64,000 bases of DNA from Anagrus nilaparvatae (taxonomy: Eukaryota > Arthropoda > Insecta > Hymenoptera > Mymaridae): assembly GCA_022575985.1 (NCBI GenBank), contig JAKSXM010000220.1:1-64000 (forward strand). Direction: 5' to 3'. Below the pieces are notes generated by a model, which worked only from the letters and a program-made list of their open reading frames with translations, did not search any database and was not told the DNA's origin. Positions 24,127 through 34,835 of the stretch are shown piece by piece. Position 1 is the stretch's first letter. Every line of letters starts with the position of its first letter. The translations under genes were made by a program, and so were the position numbers.

Positions 24127-27100
24127 ATGGTCATACGGTAAGGAATACTTTTCAGGTTTTTTAAAGTAATTTTATGCCAATTCTTTTGTTTTTTTATGTA
24201 ATTATTGAGTTAATTAATCAAATTTTTAATTATAAAAAATACAAATATGTTAATCTTTGCAAAAAATCATTGAAATAAATAATTAGTTATTTCTTGATCA
24301 AAGGAAAACCCTTTTAAAATTTATGGGTAAAAACTGTTTTTTGTTAAACTGTAAATTTGTTTAATATTATTTATTATGTATTTACTGATGCATAACTGTG
24401 TTATATACTTGTTTGTACAAGAAAAGGTTTACTTTTGTAGTTCTTTTTTTTTTTATCAAGGTTGAACTGGTTTTTACGGTCATTGTTTTATTTAATACAC
24501 TTTTGTGTAATAATAATTTTTTGTGTTGTAAAAAATAAAAAGTCTATAAAAACAAAAGAATTTGCAATAAAGGTTTAAATTTATCAGTGTTAAAAGTTAT
24601 GAAATTCACATTTACTTATGAATGTCATATGTATGTATAATTATCTTTTGTTTATAAAAAATGGGTACAAAAAAAGTGTAAAAAATTAATACCAAAAATT
24701 TTTCAATAGTTTATTCAAATTAAAATTATTTTAAAATTGTAATTTGGTTATCGCAAGACAAAAGAATTTTTAGTTAAATAGTAAAATTCAAATCATAAAA
24801 ATATATTTAAAAATTTTAGGTCAGATGGTGGCAGCAGCAATAGCCCACTTCTTGTAGAAGAGGGTGAGGCTGTTGGCCAGCCACATAGTCCTCATAATAA
24901 TAAACATACGCATCATAGTCATAGCCATGGTTTACCTCATGGTCCTCAAAGTCAACATAACGACAAATCGAATAAGGCTATTAAATATGGAGAACTAGTC
25001 ATACTTGGGTAAAAATTATAATAATAATAAAAGTATATTTAAAGGAAGTTACGTTTTATTATTATATTTACACGAAATGAAAAATCTGTTACATATTATC
25101 TATAGCAAATACAGATAATCTTAAAAAAAATACTGCTTATCAGAAGGATATCCTTATTGTATTATAATAAAATTAATATAAATTCATGCTAATTTTTTTA
25201 TTTTTGAAAACTCAAAAAATTAATCTATTTAAACAAGGTTCTAATTTATTAAGTTAATATTATTCTTTTCTTTTGTTTACATTATTAGGCTTCTTAATAT
25301 AAATATCAGGTTTAGAAATTTACATTAATAATTGGATTATAAATCCTATTAGAGTTTTTTAAAACTATTAGTCAAATTTAATGTATATTATACAAATATT
25401 ATAAATTATTATTTTTTGTAATTTTTATTTTTAAAAAAGTTAAGATTTAATTTTGGCAATTTTATTAGATACAATGGATATCTTCCACCTGGTGATAGAG
25501 GAAGACGTAGAAGTAAATTTGTATTATATAAAAGGCCTGTTGCTAACGGTGTCAAACGTAGTAAACATTATGTTGTTAAAACTCCACACAATTCTCAAGC
25601 CATTCTTAATACCAAACAACATTCTATTTCTTATACGCTTACAAGAACACATGCGATTATAGTTGAATATACAGAAGATGAAAATACCGACATGTTTCAG
25701 GTAATGTGAAAATGTATAAAAGCATAAAAACTTATTTTTGACTACTATAAAAATATTATATAGATTGGCAGATCATCAGAATCACCTATTGATTTTGTGG
25801 TCATGGACACTTATCCTGGAGGTAACGAAGCTGTTAGTTGCAGTGAAGGTCGTGTAGCACAGAGTACTATTAGTAGGTTTGCTTGTCGAATTCTTGCAGA
25901 TCGTTCAGATCCAAAAATAGCTAGAATATATGCAGCTGGCTTTGATGGCTCAAGAAATATTTTTCTGGGGGTGAGGAATTGTTGATAATAATTTGAAAAT
26001 TAAATTTTCTGTTCTTAATATACCAGTTATAAAAAAAATTGGTTTTAAAATCAGTAAATTTGATATTTATAAAGTAAAAGTAATAATAAATACCTATTTT
26101 AGGAAAAAGCTACAAAATGGCAAGAAAATCGAGAAATAGATGGCCTTACAACAAATGGCGTACTAATAATGCACCCTCGAGGGCAATTTTGTGGTGGAGA
26201 AGCTCAGTGTGGTTATTGGAGAGAAGTTAGTGTTGGTGGTGGAGTTTTTTCCTTGCGTGAAAGTCGGAGTGCTCAACAAAAAGGCAATATTGTTGATAAT
26301 GAAGATAACATTCTTCAAGATGGTACTTTGATTGACCTTTGTGGTGCTACTTTGCTATGGAGATCTGCTGAAGGTCTAGCAAAATCACCGGTAAGTTTTA
26401 AATATTATTTAGTGATTAAAAATCAATTTTAAGAGTTGATTGTAATCACAAGAAATAAAAGTTTATACAGTTAACGTTTTAAACTGCAATCAATCAACTT
26501 TTAAGCTCTTTCTATATTGAAAGATTGTTTTTTCTTTTTGTGTAGTAAAAAAGATGTTTTAATTTAAATTTCTAAAAAACTTACCTTTTTCTAGTTACAA
26601 TCCTTAATATTTCAAAAAATTAATAGTAAACTATATTCAAATTAAAATTTCTATTTTATTGTACAATTTAGACTAAAAATAAAATAAAATCCTTTTTTTA
26701 ACGATTCCTATTTTATTGTACAATTTAGACTAAACATGATCTAGAAGAATTAGTAGATGCTATTAATGCTGGACGACCACAATGCCCTGTTGGCTTAAAT
26801 ACTTTAGTAATTCCTAGAAAAGCTGCATCAGATTCAGCACAACAGCAACCATATGTGTATCTCAAGTGTGGTCATGTGCAAGGTCATCATGACTGGGGTC
26901 AAGAAAAAGATAAAGCAACTAGAAGGTGTCCTATGTGTTTATGCGCAGGTCCTATTGTAAAATTGTGCATGGGAATCGAACCTGCTTTTTATGTTGATAG
27001 TGGTCCACCAACTTACGCGTTCAGTCCATGTGGGCATATGGCTACTGAAAAAACAGTAAAGTATGTATTATTTAAAAAATAAAATATGTTTATTGTATTT

Positions 27101-27329
27101 TAAATATCAAAAGAACTTTTAGTTTTAAAGTTGATAAAATATTGTACCAAATCAGTTATTAGAGACCATTTCAGCTTATAAAATTTGATTTTTATATTTA
27201 ATTGCAGATACTGGGAAAAGGTTGCAATTCCTCATGGAACCAATGGGTATATAGCCATTTGTCCTTTTTGTGCAGTACCTTTGGAAGGTTCTCCAGGATA
27301 TGTGAGGCTAATATTTCAAGATCATGTAG

Positions 27330-27334
<5 letters not shown>
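24127..27334 (+). CDS. Pli: Pellino E3 ubiquitin ligase, 7 exons, 461 aa
   Basis: Pellino proteins are RING-type E3 ligases acting with Pelle/IRAK kinases in Toll/IL-1R signalling. Exons: 24127-24137 (only 11 coding bases), 24820-25008, 25469-25700, 25764-25970, 26103-26390, 26729-27060, 27208-27334. All are GT-AG and in frame, giving 461 aa. The N-terminus is His/Ser-rich (HTHHSHSHG), then KYGELVILGYNGYLPPGDRG starts the Pellino core. The cryptic FHA fold covers about residues 60-320 (SISYTLTRTHAIIVEYTEDE, FGGEAQCGYWREVSVGGG-type block). The C-terminal Cys/His-rich RING-like domain follows (CPVGLNTL, KCGHVQGHHDWG, CPMC, SPCGHM, CPFCAVPLEG). The start is supported by a GC-richer leader. A run of 31 As begins at the stop codon, and AATAAA occurs at 27508-27513. 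Length and architecture match the family. Confidence 0.96.
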
Positions 27335-27365
<31 letters not shown>

Positions 27366-28771
27366 GTATAATGAATTTACATATAAAAATTTGTGCTGTT
27401 GAACTTGGCAAAAAATATCTGTACAGGAGTCATAAAATTAATTTATCTTACCTAAATATTTTAGTTGAGATAATTATACAAAGCCTTATATCATGTGTAA
27501 TTTATTAAATAAATTTTTTTTAATGTAAGTAGTATGCGTGCCACAAATCGCTAAAATTTTTAGTTATTTGTTTTTTGGCATGTCTAATATAATTCATTTT
27601 AATAAGTCTGTTTAAGATTAATATCAAGTTTAATAATCTCTGCCATGTAAAGCATTTTTTTTTTTATTGACTAATCGCCGTTATCAATATATTTATAAAT
27701 AATTTAATAAAAAAAGAAGTGCATTATAAATTTTAAACAAAGTATCTATACATTTTTTGATATTTAATTGAATTTTTTTAAATTCAAAACAATTTTTTAA
27801 GAAATAATTTACAGTTTTTATACAAAATATTAATTATTAGATAGGAAAATTTTGATGTTATTTTAAGATTCATTTTTATCTTTAAAATAATTTATGTAAT
27901 AAAAAGCTGCGTATTCTCTCAAAATATACTATACTTTTAAAGGGCTTCAGTTGAAACAATTTTACAGCACCAAAGAATTTACAATTTGAGTAAAATACTT
28001 TCAGGATGCACATTTTTTATAACTTGAGTTTAATTTAATCTGAAATTTTTATCTACAGCAACATGCATTTATTTAATAGTAAGGATGCTTAAAAATGAAA
28101 TAAATTGTAACTTTCTACTAAATGTAAAAATACAAATTAAAAAATTTACTTTTTTAATACTTTTTTAAAAATATATATTTTAGCATGAATAATTCAATTG
28201 AAAAATGCCCAGATTATTAAGTTACAATATACAGTTAACAATGAACAACTAGAATTGTTTATTTATCAATTTCTTTAGAATAATGAAATAATTTAATTTA
28301 ATTTTATGAATTTGATAGTACTACTTTTTTTTATTTAAAATATTTTCTTTTTCAATCTTATCTTTAATTGTAAAAATGAGGTATTGAAAAAAATTGCATC
28401 CTTAAGCTAAAAAATAAATATGTTGCTTTACTTTCAATATTATTAAATTACATAAAAAATTTTAAATACATGGAAATTCATTTTTATGAAAAATTATTTT
28501 ATTATTATAAATTCTTCTATTGAAAAAATTATTTAAATCATGAAAAATTAAATTAAGAAAAAAGAGAGTTAGAAGATTTAAAGTATCTGTTGCATCCTAA
28601 GTATATTAGATATGCATGTTTTTTGAGTTCCATTTCAAAACAAAAAAAAAAGCAATGTTTAAGGATCCTAAAGAAGAATTTATTCTAACAAAGCTGAAAC
28701 TCTGATATTTGTATTTAAAAAGTATCAGTAAACAAATAAAAACATATGTTATTTTCTTTTAATTAAAATCG

Positions 28772-28775
<4 letters not shown>

Positions 28776-28818
<43 letters not shown>
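28776..28818. repeat. poly(A) homopolymer, 43 bases
   Basis: Uninterrupted A run. No retroposed gene sequence is recognisable immediately 5' of it on the plus strand, so it is treated as a simple repeat. Confidence 0.9.
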
Positions 28819-28821
<3 letters not shown>

Positions 28822-29227
28822 TTTAAAAATCAACTAGTAAAAGAAAATTTTAAAATAACAAAATCAGTTTATTGTTCAGCGTTTTTGGGATAACTCATTA
28901 CTTTTATTCCTGGAATAATGCTTAAAAATTAAATAAAATTTACATGCAATACTTCGTTTGCAGTTTTTGATTTCTGCAGAAAAAAAAAATTAAAAATGTG
29001 TATAACTAATTAATGTATATTGAGAAGAAAGCGTGAATGTAATAATAATATGCAGTTTCCTAAACTAAAAAGTTTCTAAAGTTTCAGAAATTTTTAAACA
29101 TCCTATAAAACTATAATTAAAAAACTTATTTTTCTATGAAATTAAAGATTTTTTTTTATTAAATCAATAACACACATTATCAATATTATTTAAAAATTTA
29201 TTTCAAAAATATTTTATATATTCAAAG

Positions 29228-29228
<1 letters not shown>

Positions 29229-29260
<32 letters not shown>
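29229..29260. repeat. TA dinucleotide microsatellite
   Basis: Sixteen or so uninterrupted TA units. Confidence 0.95.
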
Positions 29261-29264
<4 letters not shown>

Positions 29265-29468
29265 TATTTATTATCAGGGAAATTGTACATTAATAAATTT
29301 TAGAGACTGAAGATATAAAAGATATTTAAAATAGCAAAAAAGAAATTATAAAATTGTACAGCGATAAATTATATTTAATTTAAGAACTAAATTTTAAACT
29401 TAGTATTATACTTAATAATTATAGAGCTTCATGAATTTTATCTTTATAAAAGCATTTGCCATTTGTTT

Positions 29469-30839
29469 TTAGTAACATAATTCCATTGTATCGCAAGGAA
29501 TCCATTTTGAACTTTCTAAAGCATCCCATAAATTATAGTCTTGCTCGATAATTTCTCGATTTGATTTTTCAACGTCAAATGGAATAGTGTGTTCTGAAAA
29601 TTATAAATTACTTTTTGAAAATAAAATAAAACAAGAATACTATTTGCAATTATTTCATAATAAAAAAAATTATTGTCAACAAAAATAAGAAATTTTTTTC
29701 GGGTTTCAAAACTGTACAGCTTAAAAAATAAGTAAATGTTTAATATAAGTACGCACCAATAAGCTCTAATTCATCTTCTTCTGGTTTTTGATCAGAAGTA
29801 TAACTACTGTAGCAATCTGATGTTGGATCGCTATCATAATAACCTTGCTGCCATGCGCTATAACTATTCCAGTATGAAGATGAATCATAATAATTATAAT
29901 TATCAGAACCTATGCCTGATGAATAATCTGATGGAGGTGGGCTGTAATATTATATAATATTGTAAAAAATAAATTTATGAAATCAAAAAGACTATTTGTT
30001 ATTTCTTGAAAACAATTAATTTTAATTACCCTAATTTACCCCAAGGCCTTGGTACTGCATTGCATATTTTCAAAGGTCTTGTTCCAAGACCTCTGTATCC
30101 ATTCATTACAATTAAACTATTTTTTTGTTCTTCTTCATTGGCAAATCTTACAAAACCATATCCCTTACTAAACCCAGAACTGTCTAATATTACTTTTGCG
30201 GTTCTAATTGAATTATATTTGGTTGCAAATGTTCTGTACAATGAATAATCATCAACATCAGTTGAAAGATCTCCAACCCATATACTATACTCTCTTTCGC
30301 TCGTTGGTTTACCTGAAGTACTAGCATGATTTAACCTAAATCTAACTGGCTTTAAGGAAACATTATTAATGCTAATTATTTAATTCTTTTAAAAGTATTA
30401 AGGAAATTAAAAAATAAAAAAAACTTACTGGGTTGGCTCCTGGAATCATTTTTCCATTTAATTTATGCATGGCATCAAGAGCCATTTCATCTGTTGGAAA
30501 ATGTACAAAGCAATAACCAGCAGGTTCACCAGAGTAACGATTTCTCATAACTTTAACAGTTTGTGGATTTTCTCCCATTTTATTAAATGCATTCATAATA
30601 AAACTTTCAGTCATATAAGGTTCTAACTGTAAAATGAATGTTATATTTCTTGATTATAGCTAATTAATTTTAAATATTACAAAAATATAACATAATTTAA
30701 ATCTTTTAGCCTACTGTTAAAATATTATTTTTTAAAAAGGAGTTTATAAACATTTGTAAAAATATATGCAGTTTTAATTATTTAAAAGAAAACTTACACC
30801 ACCCATCCATAATTGACACAATATCATTGGAGTTGTCAT
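29469..30839 (-). CDS. Secp43: SECp43/TRNAU1AP-like two-RRM RNA-binding protein, 5 exons, 289 aa
   Basis: The family (tRNA selenocysteine 1-associated protein 1) binds RNA through two RRMs and in vertebrates works with tRNA-Sec. Exons (minus): 30839-30798, 30626-30429, 30349-30030, 29941-29757, 29593-29469; total 290 codons including stop. The N-terminus has the family signature LWMGGLEPYM. RRM1 spans residues ~8-85 with RNP1-like AGYCFVHF. RRM2 spans ~102-180 with RNP2 IWVGDL and RNP1 KGYGFVRF. A Tyr/Ser/Asp-rich segment and an acidic C-terminus follow. The exon-3 acceptor is inferred: the AG before CCA-GTT-AGA keeps frame, whereas the next upstream AG runs into an immediate stop. Both chosen junctions obey GT-AG. 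Role here is inferred from family only; many insects lack selenoproteins, so a non-selenium role is possible. Confidence 0.9.
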
Positions 30840-31020
30840 TTTAAAAAATTATATATTTATACTTATTTTACAATTAATATTATTACTATTTATACTATAA
30901 AAATATTTTTGAAAAGCCGGTTTAATTATTTTGGTAAGTAGATATAACCTAAAAAAATATATACAATGGATTATAACAATGATTATAACAAATCTGCAAC
31001 AAAGCCAACAAATCAACATC

Positions 31021-31230
31021 AACCATGGACGCTAAAATAAAGGACCCCAAGCACTGAGTTAAAAAGTGAGGCTAAATTAAATTTTTTTACATGTAAAATA
31101 GGGTCTGGCTTAATTATTCATCCGCAACTCAATAATTAATATCAGCAATCAGCATTATTTAATTAAATAACCGGAAAAAATTAGCTATAATCCATGGATG
31201 CAACAACAACGATGAAAACCAATGAAAACC
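31021..31230. mobile_element. decayed copy of the 'catggacgct' hAT-type MITE
   Basis: Starts 'catggacgct..aa.aaagga' then 'ccccaag', 'gttaa.aagtgaggctaaat', 'acatgtaaaatag', 'gtctggcttaattatt' and 'attatttaattaaataa', matching the left two thirds of the intact element at 49902-50196. The right terminus is truncated or replaced. It lies in the gap between the SECp43-like start codon and the BRD7/9 stop codon. Confidence 0.75.
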
Positions 31231-31760
31231 ATGCATAGATGAAAACAAAAATAGTTCTATAGACCCTATTTTCTGTTTTTTTTTTTTTGCTTTTTTTACT
31301 GAGGATTTTAGTTTTCAAATAAAAAAAAAAATAATATTTATAATGTATATTTATCTTCATATAATTATATTACAATTCCAAAATTCACATTTACATAATT
31401 TTATTTTACTTTAAAAAAATATAATTTAAGTTTTAAACACTAAAAATCCATTTATAATTTTATTAGCGCATAGTGTGTGTATATTTAAATATGTACAGTG
31501 TTGTGTGCACATCATACATGTTAATGAAATATTTAAATTTTTTATTTTTATTTACAATATTAAAATAAATAAATTTTTATATATATATATATTTATTTTT
31601 ATAATAATACTTTCAAAAAAGAAAATAATAATTAAAGAATTAAAAAATGCAATACAGTTTATATTTTAATCACTCTGGTAATCTAAAAATTAAATAATTA
31701 AAAAAAATATTCAATTTTAAGTTTTTAGGCATCTAGTTGGGTTAATGATGAAATTATATG

Positions 31761-34700
31761 CTAAGACTCTGACAATATATCTTCTAATGTTTTATCGTCA
31801 TGAAGTGGCGAATGTCCTAAAGTAGGATCACTGTCTAAAAATTCTCGTAATTCAGATTCTAGATCATTCACTGCTGAGGCTTCTGTTGAACCTAATAATG
31901 ACAAAGCTGAATTATGTCCTAATACCATTTGCATTGGCAGAATATTAGTTTCTTGATTTGTATTGTTTTCTTGTGAAACATTGGTATTTTCAGTAACAAT
32001 AGTTGGATTGTGAGTTATGGGTTCGACGTCCATTGGCTCAGGTCCACCAAGTGGTGCTATTCCCATGGCTCTTCTAAGACCTTCTACTGAAGCAATCACT
32101 GATGGCGGAAGTACCTTGGCTATGTCTGTGAGACTATCTGTTATTTTTTCTGCTAAAGCTCTTTCGGTATCTGATGGTTTGGGGACATTTGACAGATGTT
32201 GGGGTGGAGGTGCGGATAAACGATAATGTTGTACTTGTTTTAAATTACTTATCATATTAGAAGTATCATCAAGCCTATTTTGAAGATTTGTGCGTTCTTC
32301 TTCTACTTTTAATTCTTGTTCTAAAAAATAATTAAATATGATTAAAAAATAATTAATTATTAAATATAGAAAATGTAATCCATATAATCAAATAATTACC
32401 AATTTTATCCAAAAAGTTTGTATCTATGCCTAGCTCAGTTAAAGTTTTTAATTGATCTACATCTACTTTAACTTTTTCTGCTGCAGGTGTATTTGAATTG
32501 ACATCTTGAGAAGGTTTCTCTAAAAGATTTTTAATTTTTTCTTCTTCTTCTTTTTGTCTTTTTTTCTCGTCTAGCAATTTTTTTGTTTTTCTGTGCTCTC
32601 CATCTGTTAAAATATCCAATAAATCATCAACCATTGTCAAAGTATAATCACAATCTTTAGCAAAATCAAGGATAGATTCTGCATACTGTACGGCATTTTC
32701 ATCTCCGTACGTCTGATAAACTAAATCTGACTCATCTTTTGTAAGATTTGCAAAAGTTGAATCATAACTTGGGGCATATGATCCAAAAGCACCATAATAT
32801 AGTGGTTTTATAGGCTTTGACATATTTCTTCTATCATCTCTAAATCCAGCTAATGAACCTGTACCATGACTTAATTTTCCAATTAATTGTCCTAAAGATA
32901 CAGGTCTTTGATTAGTTCCTGGAATAACACCATCTCCTGGGACAATAATTTGTAAACTTGTTGTTCCATCTTTTTTTTGTCTCAAAAAACCCATTTTTGA
33001 ACTGACTCTTTTTAAAGTTAATTTGTCAGATGCTATTTTAGAAGCATTTTGGGCTTCTTTTAAAATTTCCTCTGGAGTCATATCATCTGGAATAGCTTCA
33101 AATTTTCCCAAGTTAGCTAATTTTATTTTTCTTTGAGTTTCCTTTTTAACTTCTTCCGTTTCTTCAATTTTTTCTTCAGTTTCATTTTCTTTTTCTATTT
33201 GCTCTGTACTAACCATTGTATCCATAGTATTTGTATCTTCAAATATTAATTCAAATCCTAGCTCTTCTTTAGTTAGTTCTTGCATGTAAGAAAGATTTGG
33301 TCTCATTTGTTTTAACTTTTCTGGGGTTGTAGATTTCAATCCTACGTGTAGTAACTTTTTGGCAGCTTTGTAATATATTGTATCCGAATGATTGTATGTC
33401 ATAGCATTATCACACATTAACTTAAAGTCACTTACAAATTCATGCAGAGTTTGATAATTATTATCATCTATTTTTTGTTTGATTGTACTGAAATCCATTG
33501 GATTTGATATTATTTGAGAATACCCTGGAGCTATGTTATCTGTAACTGGCCAAGCAAAGAACTGCTGGGGATCTCTTTTTTCCATTGACTTAAGTAAATG
33601 TTCTAATAGTCGCTGCAAAGGGGTTTTTTCTGCTATTTTTTTTAAAACGCAAGTACGTGGCTCCCGATGAGGTGATGAACCACTTGCTGGATTAACTACA
33701 GGAACTCCAAGCGGCCTTTGATCACTATTATTGTTGGGTATGGTTGAACTCATAGGCATAATTTGATGACTCAAGAGTTTCTTTGGTGGTTCAGCTAAAC
33801 TTTCATCATTGTCACCAACAGAATCTTGACTCGATTCTTCTCGTCTTCTTTTTTTTTCTTTGTGATGATGTTTATGGCGCTTATCTTTCTTCTTTTTTTT
33901 CTTTTTTAATTTTTTATGACCTAAATACCTATCAAATTCTGATTCACCTGGTGTTATAGAGTAGTTAAAACCTAATTGCTGTTGATAATGCTGAGACAAC
34001 ATTGTTACGGCTTGATGATTTGGAGAGTTACTTTCTGAGTTATCTAAAGAATTACAATTTGCTCCAACTTTTAATATCAATTTTAAACCAGCAGACTTTT
34101 CAGTTGTAGGGTAAAATTCTTCATCTGAAAAACATAAAATGAAAATTTTATTAATAAGATTTTTCATGAAAATAGTTACCCTATGAATTTTAACAGAGAC
34201 GTATCTGATTTTAATTATTAAGCAGAAAGTGAGCAAATTCAAGATGATAATTAAAACAAAAAAAGGGTTATTTATTGAACCACATGGAAGGAAAAATGAA
34301 TAAAATATAAAACCTATTTTTTATAACATAACAATGGTCACAATACATATCAACATCGTATCATATACATATCAACTGATGAAGTAGTAATTTTAACAGA
34401 AGAAGGAAAGACATAATAATAGTAAAAGGAAAAAAGAGGGATAAAAAACAAGAATATTATAAAAAAAAAGAAGATATTTTCCCTCTCCTCTCTCAAATCA
34501 GTATGTATAGAAAAATATCAAAATTACAAATTAATTCCTGAATGTACTTTAGTAGAATGGTAGAATCTATGCATTTAGTGTATATCTGACATACTGTAAT
34601 ATTATATATATCGTTTCAAACTATGCAAATATTTACAAGTTTTAAAAAATCTATGAAATTTATGTATAATGCAAAAAAAAATGTTTAGATTGTTTAGAAA

Positions 34701-34835
34701 CCAATTAAAGTTGAAACCTCTATTCTCTATAAAGAATGATCTTATGCACTTTTCATATTTCTTACCTAATTTATTTCGTTTATGTTTCTTATGTTTTTTT
34801 GAGCTCATACTTCTTTCGTGGTTCATCATCATCAT
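31761..34835 (-). CDS. BRD7/BRD9-type bromodomain protein, 3 exons, 784 aa
   Basis: BRD7/BRD9 proteins are acetyl-lysine readers in SWI/SNF chromatin-remodelling complexes (PBAF and the non-canonical BAF). Exons (minus): 34835-34766, 34124-32400, 32320-31761; GT-AG and in frame. The N-terminus has the family Lys/His motif SSKKHKKHKRNK. Next come DEEFYPTTEKSAGLKLILKV, a very basic stretch with a run of Lys (about residues 93-118), and the bromodomain at roughly 190-300 (FFAWPVTDNIAPGYSQII, NPMDFSTIKQKI, DNAMTYN with the acetyl-lysine-binding Asn near residue 268, then YYKAAKKLL). The conserved DUF3512-type region follows (GQLIGKLSHGTGSLAGFRDD, KPLYYGAFGSYAPSYDST). The C-terminal tail is Pro/Asp/Glu-rich. 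The true start could be the internal Met of MSSKKHKK (34808). Insects usually have a single BRD7/9 orthologue, so no paralogue is chosen. Confidence 0.94.

Larger units (their letters stand above)
27335..29468. other. convergent intergenic region with homopolymers
   Basis: The 3' ends of Pellino (plus) and the SECp43-like gene (minus) face each other here. It holds an A run at 27333-27363 (31), another at 28776-28818 (43) and a TA repeat at about 29229-29260. Otherwise AT-rich, with no exon recognised; part will be 3' UTR. Confidence 0.6.

Noticed and set aside
30006..30248. 80-codon plus-strand ORF
   Set aside because: Antisense shadow of exon 3 of the SECp43-like gene.
34374..34410. Possible hammerhead core (ctgatgaag)
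   Set aside because: No GAAA at a suitable distance and no stem II pairing.
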